Source: an uncultured Collinsella sp. (GTDB lineage Bacteria > Actinomycetota > Coriobacteriia > Coriobacteriales > Coriobacteriaceae). Taken from it: a stretch of DNA of 43,393 nucleotides. Every line of letters starts with the position of its first letter. Position 1 is the stretch's first letter. A program made the translations under genes and the position numbers. This document shows positions 31,633-39,758 of this stretch, one piece after another. Location of the stretch: contig CABUKY010000003.1 in NCBI GenBank assembly GCA_902492185.1, positions 1-43,393 of the forward strand. The letters are read 5' to 3'. The notes beneath the pieces are model-generated. The model was given only the letters and a program-made list of their open reading frames with translations, was not told where the DNA came from and did not search any database.

Positions 31633-32406
31633 CTATCCCAGCTCCTGCATGCGGCGGTAGATTTCGCAGATACCCTTGATGGTGAGCTGTCCGTCGACCA
31701 CGTCGAAGGCATCGGTCGAATCGGCGACGATGCCGGCGAGACCGCCCGTGGCGATAACGGTGGCATCCTCGCGGCCCAGCTCGCGCTTCATGCGCGCGAC
31801 CAGGCCCTCGGCCATGGCGGCGGCGCCCGTTACGGCGCCGACCTTGATGCATTCCTCGGTGTCACGGCCGATGGCGTGCTCGGGCGCCTCGAGCGGCACG
31901 CTGGCGAGCTTGGCGGCACGGGCAGCAAGCGCGTCCATGGAGATACGGATGCCCGGCGCGATCGCTCCGCCAATGTAATAACCGTCCTCATCGATGACGT
32001 CGATATTGGTCGCGGTGCCAAAGTCCACCACGATTGCCGGCGCGCCGTAGAAAGTCTCGGCCGCAACGGCGTTGGCGACGCGATCGGCACCTACGGCCTG
32101 GGGACGCGCCGCGCGCAGCTTGGTCACCGCGGCCGTCTGCGGCCCAATGACGATGGCGTCCGCGGCAATGCGGTCGGCCACGGCGTGCCATTCGCGCGAG
32201 AGCTGCGGCACCACGCCGGCAAAGGCGATCGCGTCGACCGCGTCGAGCGAAAGGCCGTACATCTTAAAGAAACCCATCAGGCGCACATGGATCTCGTCGG
32301 CGGTATAAGAGCGGTCGGTGGGCATGCGCCACGACTGCACCAGCTCGTCTCCGTCAAACAGGCCCATGGCCGTCTGCGTATTTCCCATATCGATAGCGAG
32401 CAGCAT
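31633..32406 (-). CDS. coaX: Type III pantothenate kinase
   Basis: This is the first enzyme of coenzyme A synthesis (pantothenate to 4'-phosphopantothenate), of the potassium-dependent type III. The 257-aa protein shows AIDMGNTQTAMGLFDG, GADRVANAVAA, IVVDFGTATNIDVID, GGAIAPGIRISMDAL, and VIATGGLAGIV. The ATG at 32406 has GGGAG 5 bp upstream. The frame remains open far upstream, but that part is antisense to the tRNA and repeats and is not protein. It is monocistronic. Confidence 0.95.
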   Translation of the reverse strand: MLLAIDMGNTQTAMGLFDGDELVQSWRMPTDRSYTADEIHVRLMGFFKMYGLSLDAVDAIAFAGVVPQLSREWHAVADRIAADAIVIGPQTAAVTKLRAARPQAVGADRVANAVAAETFYGAPAIVVDFGTATNIDVIDEDGYYIGGAIAPGIRISMDALAARAAKLASVPLEAPEHAIGRDTEECIKVGAVTGAAAMAEGLVARMKRELGREDATVIATGGLAGIVADSTDAFDVVDGQLTIKGICEIYRRMQELG

Positions 32407-32542
32407 GTCTACTCCCGGTGTTGGCATAAAAGGACGCGCACCATTGTATACGTGCCGTCGACGGCGCTCGGCTGCGATTCGTTTACGGTGATAGGGGCTG
32501 AGGGGTTTAAATATGAAGGAATTATGCTCTACGAGATTTTCC

Positions 32543-32571
32543 TTGCCGTTTACCGAACTCCCGCGTAATAT
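32543..32571 (+). promoter_or_regulatory. Promoter of the initiator tRNA
   Basis: TTGCCG (32543-32548), a 17-bp spacer and TAATAT (32566-32571) end 31 bp before the tRNA. Confidence 0.65.
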
Positions 32572-32602
32572 TCTTTCTTGCGCACATGAAGCGCCCAGAC
32601 AT

Positions 32603-32679
32603 TGCGGGGTGGAGCAGTCTGGTAGCTCGCCGGGCTCATAACCCGGAGGTCGTAGGTTCAAATCCTGCCCCCGCGACCA
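32603..32679 (+). tRNA. Initiator tRNA-fMet (anticodon CAT)
   Basis: This 77-nt cloverleaf has CCA encoded. The acceptor is TGCGGGG/CCCCGCG, the D-stem GAGC/GCTC (A11-U24), the anticodon stem CCGGG/CCCGG with the three G-C pairs typical of initiators, the anticodon loop CTCATAA and the T-stem GTAGG/CCTGC. Position 1-72 is U-G rather than the usual bacterial mismatch, still a weak pair as initiators need. It has its own promoter and terminator. Confidence 0.96.
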
Positions 32680-32688
32680 AGAACTTGC

Positions 32689-32718
32689 AGCTCGTCGGCC
32701 TAGCCGGCGAGCTTTTTT
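32689..32718 (+). terminator. Terminator of tRNA-fMet
   Basis: AGCTCGTCGGC / GCCGGCGAGCT with a 3-nt loop and six T residues (32713-32718). Confidence 0.92.
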
Positions 32719-32768
32719 GTTATCCCGGGACTGTGTTTTCGGTCCAATTCTTGGCCTCTCAAACAAAA

Positions 32769-33065
32769 TCTCGATCTGTAACATCTAGACCCGATTTGGG
32801 CGGCTAAGTGTTACAGATCGAGATGTTTCGGCAGGACGGTCTTCGTTTGTCTAAATCTGTAACACGAGGGACGGATTTTGCCGAGTTGTTGTTATAGATT
32901 GAGATTTTCTAGCAGGCGGGTTTGGTTTGTCTCGATCTGTAACAGGTAGGGGTCAAAAGTGGGTCTAGCTGTTACAGATTGAGATTGTTGAGGTTGGGTC
33001 GAGGGGAATATCTCGATCTGTAACAGTAAGACCCGGTTTTGCCGAGTAACTGTTACAGATTGAGA
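32769..33065 (+). repeat. Array of alternating 15-bp repeats (four hairpin units)
   Basis: Units lie at 32769-32823, 32850-32904, 32930-32984 and 33011-33065. Each is 55 bp with 15-bp arms (TCTCGATCTGTAACA ... TGTTACAGATTGAGA, with small variation) around an exactly 25-nt loop. Spacers are 26, 25 and 26 nt. The design is the same as at 15551-15766. It sits between the tRNA terminator and the 33208 reductase gene and will contain or neighbour that gene's promoter. Confidence 0.93.
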
Positions 33066-33207
33066 CGAACCGACGGGCCGCTCTGCCCCATCCACCTGCC
33101 GCCACCTGATATTCGCCGATTTCCGTTGTGCCGCCGTGCTCCCATGCCATATCCTCTAGACAACTACGCGGCATCATCGCCGCCGCGCCTACAAGAGAGG
33201 AATGTCC

Positions 33208-35238
33208 ATGACCACACCTGCATCCAAGCTGCTCCAGCCCATTACGGTTGGCCCCCTTGAGCTCAAGAACCGCATTATGTTTCCGCCGCTGACCACCGGC
33301 TACGAGGAGCGTGACGGTTCCATCGGCGAGCGCAGCCTGGCTTTTTACGAGCGCTTGGCCCGTGGCGGCGTGAGCTACATCGTCATCGGCGACGTTGCTC
33401 CCGTCATGACCGCAAGCCCCACGCCCAAGCTGGCAACCGACGCCCAGATCCCCACGTTTAAGGCGCTGGCCGATGCCGTCCACAAGCACGGCGCCAAGGT
33501 CGCGCTGCAGCTGTTCCACCCCGAGTACGATGTGCCCGGTGTCGGCCGCATGGTCATGGGCTCCATGGCTGCCGCCAAGGCCGCGCAGGAGGCCAAGGCC
33601 GCCGGCGACGAGGAGACCTTTGCCGCCAAGATGGCCGAGTCCAACGAGATCCGCAACCAGGCCTACGCCAAGCTGCATCACGACATGCAGCACTTTGTGA
33701 ACGAGGCGAGCGTAGAGCAACTCACCCAGATCAAGGAGGCCATCGCTGCCTCGGCCGCCCGTGCGCAGCAGGCCGGCATCGATGCCATCGAGGTCCACGG
33801 CGACCGCTTGGTGGGTTCGCTGTGCTCGGCCATCCTCAACCAGCGCACCGACGAGTACGGTGGCTCGTTCGAGAACCGCGTCCGCTACGCGCTGGAGGTT
33901 GTCGCTGCCATTAAGGAAGCCGCGCCGCAGCTGATGGTGGAGTACAAGCTCCCCGTGATCATGGAGAACCCCGACGGCACGCCGCGCGGCAAGGGCGGCC
34001 TGCGGCCCGACGAGGCCTGCGAGTTCGCCAAGCTGCTCGAGGGCGCGGGCATCGATATGATCCAGGTCGCACAGGCCAACCACACCGGCAACATGGGCGA
34101 CACCATTCCGCCCATGGGCGCCATGCCCTACAACTGGACGCTGCCCGTGGCCGAGCGCGTCAAGGCCCTGGTCTCCGTGCCGGTGGCAACCGTCGGCCGT
34201 GTTGTCTCGGTCGAGGCCGGCGAGAAGATTCTGGAAGACGGCGCCGCCGATATCATCGCCTATGGCCGCTCGCTCATGTGCGACCCCGACATTGCGCTGA
34301 AGGCCGCCACGGGCGAACCCATCCGCGAGTGCCTCAACTGCAACAAAGGTTGCGTCGACGCGATTCAAAACCGCAAGTACATCTCGTGCGTGCTTAATGC
34401 CGAGAACGGTGACGAGGCGACCATCGCCATCAAGCCGGGCGAGGGCGACAAGAAGATCGCCGTGGTGGGCGGTGGCATCGCCGGCCTGGAGGCCGCACGC
34501 GTGGCGGCCAAGCGCGGCTACGACGTGACCATCTACGAGGCGAGCGATCACTTGGGCGGCCAGATTGTGCTGGCGGCTGCGCCTCCGCGCAAGGACGAGA
34601 TCATGCGCTCGGTCGAGTACTACGAGAAGATTCTGCCTGGCCTGGGCGTGAAGGTTGAGCTCAGCCATGCCGCTACCGCTGAGGACCTCAACGCCGCCGA
34701 CGCTGCGATTGTGGCCGTGGGCGCACACGACGTGGTCATCCCCGTTCCGGGCGCCGACTCGGACAAGGTCGTCTCGAGCTGGGACGTGCTGGCCGGCAAG
34801 GTGGAGCTCAGCGGGCGCGTCGCCGTTATTGGCGGTGGCCTGGTGGGCACCGAGACTGCCGAGTACCTGCTGCAGCACGGCTGCGAGGTGGCGATTGTGG
34901 AGATGCTCGACAAGATTGCCGCGGGCGAGTCCGAGACCATTCTGCCGCTGATTATGAGCGACTTTGCCGAGCACAACGTGGAGCAGCACGTGAAGACCCG
35001 CCTGACCGCCATTACCGACGAGGGCGTGGAGGCCGTGCGCACCACCGAGGACGGCGCCGAGGAGCCGGTGAAGATCGCCTGCGATTACGTGGTGATGGCC
35101 GTGGGCTCCAAGGCCAACGCGTTTGACCTGGACGGCGTGACGGTGCCCGTGACCTGCGTGGGCGACTGCTCGGGCGAGCGCACCGCCGACATTGCGAGCG
35201 CCATTCGCACGGCGTATCACGCGGCCAACGAGCTGTAG
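33208..35238 (+). CDS. Old-Yellow-Enzyme-family NAD(P)H:flavin oxidoreductase with [4Fe-4S] cluster (2,4-dienoyl-CoA reductase-like)
   Basis: This 676-aa flavoenzyme has an N-terminal FMN TIM barrel (LKNRIMFPPLTTGYEERDGSIG; HGDRLVGSLCSAILNQRTDEYGGSFENR). A cluster site CLNCNKGC...ISC (near 375-395) follows, then an FAD/NAD domain (KIAVVGGGIAGLEAARVA; VAVIGGGLVGTETAEYLL). The family includes 2,4-dienoyl-CoA reductase, trimethylamine dehydrogenase and the bile-acid enzymes BaiCD/BaiH, so it probably reduces an unsaturated substrate, not identifiable here. The second ATG (33208) is better spaced from GAGAGG than the first (33202). It is monocistronic with a terminator. Confidence 0.9.
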   Translation: MTTPASKLLQPITVGPLELKNRIMFPPLTTGYEERDGSIGERSLAFYERLARGGVSYIVIGDVAPVMTASPTPKLATDAQIPTFKALADAVHKHGAKVALQLFHPEYDVPGVGRMVMGSMAAAKAAQEAKAAGDEETFAAKMAESNEIRNQAYAKLHHDMQHFVNEASVEQLTQIKEAIAASAARAQQAGIDAIEVHGDRLVGSLCSAILNQRTDEYGGSFENRVRYALEVVAAIKEAAPQLMVEYKLPVIMENPDGTPRGKGGLRPDEACEFAKLLEGAGIDMIQVAQANHTGNMGDTIPPMGAMPYNWTLPVAERVKALVSVPVATVGRVVSVEAGEKILEDGAADIIAYGRSLMCDPDIALKAATGEPIRECLNCNKGCVDAIQNRKYISCVLNAENGDEATIAIKPGEGDKKIAVVGGGIAGLEAARVAAKRGYDVTIYEASDHLGGQIVLAAAPPRKDEIMRSVEYYEKILPGLGVKVELSHAATAEDLNAADAAIVAVGAHDVVIPVPGADSDKVVSSWDVLAGKVELSGRVAVIGGGLVGTETAEYLLQHGCEVAIVEMLDKIAAGESETILPLIMSDFAEHNVEQHVKTRLTAITDEGVEAVRTTEDGAEEPVKIACDYVVMAVGSKANAFDLDGVTVPVTCVGDCSGERTADIASAIRTAYHAANEL

Positions 35239-35313
35239 TTGAACATCGCGGCCAGGCGGGACGGTAGCACGGATCCGTTTCGCCCGGCTGTGTCCCGTCG
35301 GGTGTCAATCGGT

Positions 35314-35350
35314 GCGGGGCCTGCAAGCGCAGCAGGTCCCGCCCTTTTGT
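35314..35350 (+). terminator. Terminator of the reductase gene
   Basis: GCGGGGCCTGC (35314-35324) pairs with GCAGGTCCCGC (35332-35342), 11 bp with one G-U pair, followed by CCTTTTGTTTT. Confidence 0.88.
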
Positions 35351-35677
35351 TTTGCTCCGGTGGATGGCAATGCGCGGTAATCATGAGGAGTGAGGACGTC
35401 TACTGCCTTGCAGATCACTCAAAATTATTGGGGGAGGGGTTAATAACTATATCCTCTATACCAAAGGACATAAAGAGATGCCAATTTTGTTGACAAGCGA
35501 ATGACGATTAGCTGCGAGTCAGCTACCAGCGTAAATAATCGATAAAGAAATGTCGTAATTTGGTGCCAAATGCCCAGATAACGCCGCGTCTATTTTAATT
35601 AACTGCTTTGAGCAAACAGTAAAATGCTACTATCTAACTTGCACGTAAGAAAGCAGATTAACGGCTAAGGCTAAGAA
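35351..35677 (+). promoter_or_regulatory. AT-rich upstream region with promoter of the 35678 gene
   Basis: This roughly 320-bp stretch is clearly less GC-rich than the rest. It holds no convincing gene. Near its end TTGAGC (35608-35613), 17 bp, TATCTA (35631-35636) form a plausible promoter ending about 40 bp before the start codon. The low GC and the IS-like gene it serves suggest acquired DNA. Confidence 0.55.
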
Positions 35678-36082
35678 GTGGCAGGTATGTCGGAAGCAAC
35701 TAGGACTCGCACGCATGCGCCCGAGGTTAGACAGCGCGCCGTCGAGATCCTCCAAGAGGGGGTCGGTCATCGCGCTCTCGCCGCGGAGCTTGGCATTCCC
35801 CAGGCCACGGCTCGTCAGTGGGCCCGCGCGTATGCCGTGGGCGGTGCCGACGCCGTTCTCAATGCCGGTTCGCATCATCACACCTATTCGTACGACGTAA
35901 AGCTCGCTGTGGTTAAGGACCGTCTGGAAAACGGCTTGACGGTTCGCGAGGCCATGATCAAGCACAAGATTCCCAGCGAGTCTTCGGTCAAGGCTTGGTG
36001 CCGTCAGTACCGCGAGAGCGGTGAGTCCGCACTGGTCGATAAGCCGCGCGGTCGCAAGCCGCGCGTTAAAAAGGCGGAATAG
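35678..36082 (+). CDS. Stand-alone double helix-turn-helix protein (IS3 OrfA-like)
   Basis: This protein of 134 aa (131 if the ATG at 35687 is used) has two HTH units. The first is REAL-type HRALAAELGIPQATARQWARAYAVGG (about 32-57), the second LTVREAMIKHKIPSESSVKAWCRQYRESG (about 86-114), with a basic tail GRKPRVKK. This is the layout of OrfA of IS3-family elements, but no OrfB integrase, IS ends or target duplications are seen, and it has its own promoter and terminator. It is either a remnant or a domesticated DNA-binding protein. It lies directly upstream of the ech operon. Confidence 0.75.
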   Translation: MAGMSEATRTRTHAPEVRQRAVEILQEGVGHRALAAELGIPQATARQWARAYAVGGADAVLNAGSHHHTYSYDVKLAVVKDRLENGLTVREAMIKHKIPSESSVKAWCRQYRESGESALVDKPRGRKPRVKKAE

Positions 36083-36094
36083 CAAACGGGATGG

Positions 36095-36119
36095 TGCGCC
36101 CACAGGGGCGCATTTTTCT
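36095..36119 (+). terminator. Terminator of the HTH gene
   Basis: TGCGCCC (36095-36101) / GGGCGCA (36106-36112) is followed by TTTTTCTT. It separates the HTH gene from ech. Confidence 0.8.
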
Positions 36120-36263
36120 TGCCGCCCCTCTACTCCAATGCGGACAGGCTCCTTGCCTCGTACGCCTAAAACTCCCCAGTTGACCGAAAACCTGTCGCCG
36201 CTACTCCTCAATTGAGCTATAACGTTAAACAATTGCAGCGTTTTTGCACGGGGGAGTGATGGT

Positions 36264-39146
36264 ATGACGCTACTGTATTTCCTTACCCTGTTTCCGCTGG
36301 TACCGGCGCTGGGCATGCTGCTCGCGCGCGGTGACCGCGCCCGCGATGCGGTGGGGCTTGTAGGCTCCGGCATTATTATGGCGGTGACAGTTGTAGTCGC
36401 CGTCATGTTTTTTGGCACGGGTCCGCAGAGCTTTGAGGTTGCCCCCGGCACCTCGCATGTGCTCTCGATCATCAGCTCCGTCATCGACGTCATCCTGTGC
36501 GCCGTAATCCTGTACAACGCGTACAAATATAGGAACGCGCTCACCACGGTGCTCGGCATAGTCCAGCTGGTGGGCTCGCTCGCCTTTGCAGCCATGACGT
36601 TGCCCGCGGCCGAAGCCGTCACGGCAACGCCGCTCTACCTGGACTACATGAGCGTGATCATGGTGCTCGCCGTCGGCATCGTCGGCAGCCTAATCTGCGT
36701 GTATGCCTTGGGTTATATGAAGGACTTCCAGGCCCATGACGAGCACGAGGCCGCGCTGCGCGGGCAGACCGCGCCCGGCCGTCGCCCGCAGTTCCTGGCG
36801 CTCATGTTCCTGTTCCTCTCGGCCATGTTCGTTATCGTGACGAGCGACAACCTTGAGTGGCTGTTCTGCGGCTGGGAAATCACCACCGTGTGCTCGTTCC
36901 TTATGATTGGCTACACGCGCACGCCCGAGGCCATTAAAAACGCCTTTACCCAGATCATCCTCAACATGCTGGGCGGCATCGCGTTTTTGGCCGGACTCAT
37001 GTACCTGCACGTGAACGGCATGCCGCTGACCATCTCGGGCATGATTGAGCTTTCCGGCGCCGGAACCGCACAGTCCGCGCTGCTGGTCATGCCGGTCATC
37101 CTGTTGTCGCTCGCCGCGCTCACCAAGGCCGCACAGATGCCGTTCCACACTTGGCTGTTGGGTGCCATGGTTGCCCCCACGCCCACGAGCGCCCTGCTGC
37201 ACTCGTCAACCATGGTCAAAGCCGGCGTGTTCCTGATGGTCAAGCTGAGCCCGCTCTATGCCATCTATCCCGTGACCGGCTTTATGGTCACGAGCGTGGG
37301 CGCCATCACGTTTTTGCTCGCTGCCCTTATGGCCATCTCGCAGAGCAATGCCAAGCGCGTGCTCGCGTACTCCACCATTTCCAACTTGGGCCTCATCAGT
37401 GCTTGCTTGGGTGTCGGCGCGCCCGAGGCCGTATGGGCGGCCATCTTCCTGATCCTGTTCCACACGGTGGCAAAGTCGCTGCTGTTCCTGTGCGTGGGCA
37501 CGGCCGAGCATCATATCGGCAGCCGCAATATCGAGGACATGGACGGTATGTTCAGCCGCATGCCGCACCTGACGCGCCTGATGATGCTGGGCATCATGGG
37601 CATGTTTGTGGCGCCGTTTGGCATGCTCGTGTCCAAGTGGGGCGCTCTGGTGGCGTTCGCGCAGACCGGCAACGTGCTCATGATCATGGTGCTTGCCTTT
37701 GGCTCGGCCGCGACGTTCTTCTTCTGGGGCAAGTGGCTTGCCAAGCTTTCGGGCGTCGACCCCACGGCTCAAAACGTTGAGGTCAATGTCCATAAGACCG
37801 AATGGATGGCCCTCAACACCATCGCCGCGCTGCTGATTCTGTGCTGCGTGGCGTTCCCGGTTATCTCGAGCGGTCTGGTGTCGCCTTACTTGGCCATGGT
37901 GTTTGGCCGCATGCCGTACGTTATTGGCAAGGACGCCATGTACCTGATGGTGGTTATCGTGGCGTTTATCGCCGTGGTGCTGCTGACTTCATTCCGAGTG
38001 AGCAACAAACCGCATGTAAACGTATATCTTTCGGGCGTGGGAACCGACAAATATCGCCATTTCCGCGGCTCGATGGGGCACGAGGTGAAGGCCGAAAAGC
38101 GCAATTGGTACTCGGAGGATGCCCTTGGCGAGAAGCGTATTGGCCCCGCGGGTAGCGTCGTGTGCTGCAGCATCATCTTGTTTGCGCTGCTGTGTTGCGC
38201 GTGGATTGGGCCCGAGAGACTTGCCATGAGCGCGCCCTCGGTGCTGCGCGGCAAGTATTTTGAAGGCTCGGGTGTCGTGGGCATATTTATTGGCACCGTG
38301 GCATTTGCCTTACTGGCGCCGCTTGTGGGCGGCCTGATCGACGGCGTTGACCGCAAACTTTCGGCCCGCATGCAGGGCCGCGTGGGCCCGCGCCTGCTCC
38401 AGCCTTTCTACGATGTGGCCAAGCTGCTGCGCAAGGCCCCCGCCAGCGTAAACACCATGGACGATACCTACATGGCGTGCGCGCTCATCTTTACCGTGGT
38501 GGGCGGCGGCATCTTTGTGTCGGGTTCCAACACGCTGTTGTGCGCTTTTATGGTGACCCTCGCTGCGATCTTTGTGGTGTTGGCGTCCGCCTCGACGCAA
38601 AGCCCGTTTGCCCAGGTCGGCGCCGACCGTGAGCTGCTGCAGGTCATGAGTTACGAGCCCGCCGTTTTGCTGATGAGCGTGGGCCTGTACCTTGCCACCG
38701 ACAGCTTCGATTCCATCGCCGTGACGGGGCAGTCGGCCCCCATCATCGTGTACAGCGCGCCCATTTTCCTCGCGCTGCTCGCGGTGCTCACCATCAAGCT
38801 GCGCAAGTCGCCGTTTGACCTTTCGTACTCGCATCACGCGCATCAGGAGATCGTCCAGGGCGTCGCCACCGAGATGAGCGGCGGCACGCTGGCCAAGATG
38901 ACCCTTATGCACTGGTGCGAGACCGTGCTGTTTTTGATGTGGGTGGGCATGTTCTTTGTTTGGGACAACCCCGTGAGCTGGGTTGTAGCCCTGGTCGTGA
39001 TGGCCGCGACGTATTTTGTCGAGGTCCTGATCGACAACACCTTCGCACGCAGCACCTGGCGCAGCTGCTTTAGGCTCGGATGGGGCGTGGCGCTGGTGTT
39101 TGGCCTGCTCAACCTTATGCCCATCCTCGTCGACGTGTTTATTTAG
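36264..39146 (+). CDS. echAB: Ech hydrogenase membrane subunits EchA and EchB fused in one protein
   Basis: This 960-aa membrane protein has two complex-I-like parts. Residues to about 650 are a NuoL/MrpA-type antiporter subunit (EchA). They show LEWLFCGWEITTVCSFLMIGYTR and KAAQMPFHTWLLGAMVAPTPTSALLHSSTMVKAG, with many helices. From about residue 660 it is a NuoH-type subunit (EchB). That part shows LSARMQGRVGPRLLQPFYDVAKLLRK, ADRELLQVMSYEPAVLL and SPFDLSYSHHAHQEIVQGVATEMSGG. Known Ech operons have two genes here. The reading frame crosses the junction without a stop. It starts the operon echAB-C-D-E-F and anchors ion pumping. Confidence 0.9.
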   Translation: MTLLYFLTLFPLVPALGMLLARGDRARDAVGLVGSGIIMAVTVVVAVMFFGTGPQSFEVAPGTSHVLSIISSVIDVILCAVILYNAYKYRNALTTVLGIVQLVGSLAFAAMTLPAAEAVTATPLYLDYMSVIMVLAVGIVGSLICVYALGYMKDFQAHDEHEAALRGQTAPGRRPQFLALMFLFLSAMFVIVTSDNLEWLFCGWEITTVCSFLMIGYTRTPEAIKNAFTQIILNMLGGIAFLAGLMYLHVNGMPLTISGMIELSGAGTAQSALLVMPVILLSLAALTKAAQMPFHTWLLGAMVAPTPTSALLHSSTMVKAGVFLMVKLSPLYAIYPVTGFMVTSVGAITFLLAALMAISQSNAKRVLAYSTISNLGLISACLGVGAPEAVWAAIFLILFHTVAKSLLFLCVGTAEHHIGSRNIEDMDGMFSRMPHLTRLMMLGIMGMFVAPFGMLVSKWGALVAFAQTGNVLMIMVLAFGSAATFFFWGKWLAKLSGVDPTAQNVEVNVHKTEWMALNTIAALLILCCVAFPVISSGLVSPYLAMVFGRMPYVIGKDAMYLMVVIVAFIAVVLLTSFRVSNKPHVNVYLSGVGTDKYRHFRGSMGHEVKAEKRNWYSEDALGEKRIGPAGSVVCCSIILFALLCCAWIGPERLAMSAPSVLRGKYFEGSGVVGIFIGTVAFALLAPLVGGLIDGVDRKLSARMQGRVGPRLLQPFYDVAKLLRKAPASVNTMDDTYMACALIFTVVGGGIFVSGSNTLLCAFMVTLAAIFVVLASASTQSPFAQVGADRELLQVMSYEPAVLLMSVGLYLATDSFDSIAVTGQSAPIIVYSAPIFLALLAVLTIKLRKSPFDLSYSHHAHQEIVQGVATEMSGGTLAKMTLMHWCETVLFLMWVGMFFVWDNPVSWVVALVVMAATYFVEVLIDNTFARSTWRSCFRLGWGVALVFGLLNLMPILVDVFI

Positions 39147-39158
39147 GAGGCGGCATCC

Positions 39159-39758
39159 ATGGATCATAAAATGTCGCGCTCGCCGTGGGTTATTCATTAC
39201 GACGGTTCGAGCTGCAACGGATGCGATATCGAGGTGCTGGCCTCGCTCACGCCGCTGTTCGATGCGGAGCGCTTTGGCGTGGTCAACACCGGCAACCCCA
39301 AGCATGCGGATATCTTTTTGGTGACGGGGTCGGTCAATGCCCAGAACCTGCCCGTCGTGCGCCAGATCTACAACCAGATGCTCGAGCCCAAGTGCGTGGT
39401 GGCCTGCGGCATCTGCGCGTGTTCGGGCGGCGTGTTCCGCGATGCCTACAACGTGATCGGCGGCGTGGACCGCGCGATTCCCGTGGATGTGTACGCGCCC
39501 GGGTGCGCCATTCGCCCCGAGACCGTGATCGATGCCATCGTGGAGGCGTGCGGCATCCTGGACCAGAAAGAGGCCGTGATGCGCGCCGGTGGCGATCCGC
39601 TCACCGTGGGCGGTGCCGCAACCTGGGACGGTGGCGTTGAGCTGGGCGAGGACGGGTTTGTGGCTGCGGGGGCCGGGGCTGATGGTGCCGGTGACGGTGT
39701 CGAGGCCAACGTGTCCACCAGGTCCGCCGCGCCCGCCGCTGCAAAGGAGGCCGAGTAA
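39159..39758 (+). CDS. echC: Ech hydrogenase small subunit (NuoB-like)
   Basis: This 199-aa subunit carries the proximal [4Fe-4S] cluster next to the NiFe site. Cysteine motifs are SSCNGCDIEV (start), VVACGICACSGG and YAPGCAIRPE. The core ends near residue 145. The rest is a Gly/Ala-rich, acidic tail (about 50 residues) not typical of the family. AGGAGG precedes the ATG. It overlaps echD by one base (TAATG). Confidence 0.92.
   Translation: MDHKMSRSPWVIHYDGSSCNGCDIEVLASLTPLFDAERFGVVNTGNPKHADIFLVTGSVNAQNLPVVRQIYNQMLEPKCVVACGICACSGGVFRDAYNVIGGVDRAIPVDVYAPGCAIRPETVIDAIVEACGILDQKEAVMRAGGDPLTVGGAATWDGGVELGEDGFVAAGAGADGAGDGVEANVSTRSAAPAAAKEAE

Noticed and set aside
32407..32784. Upstream extension of coaX to 32784
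   Set aside because: It would be antisense to the tRNA and part of the repeat array; a good ribosome site sits at the internal ATG (32406).
32965..35220. A 751-codon open frame antisense to the reductase gene
   Set aside because: GC-rich genes leave long open antisense frames. The sense strand has clear flavoenzyme motifs, the antisense product is His/Gly/Leu/Val-rich without domains, and it runs through the repeat array.
35239..36263. A complete IS3-family element
   Set aside because: No OrfB, no terminal inverted repeats and no target duplication were found around the OrfA-like gene.
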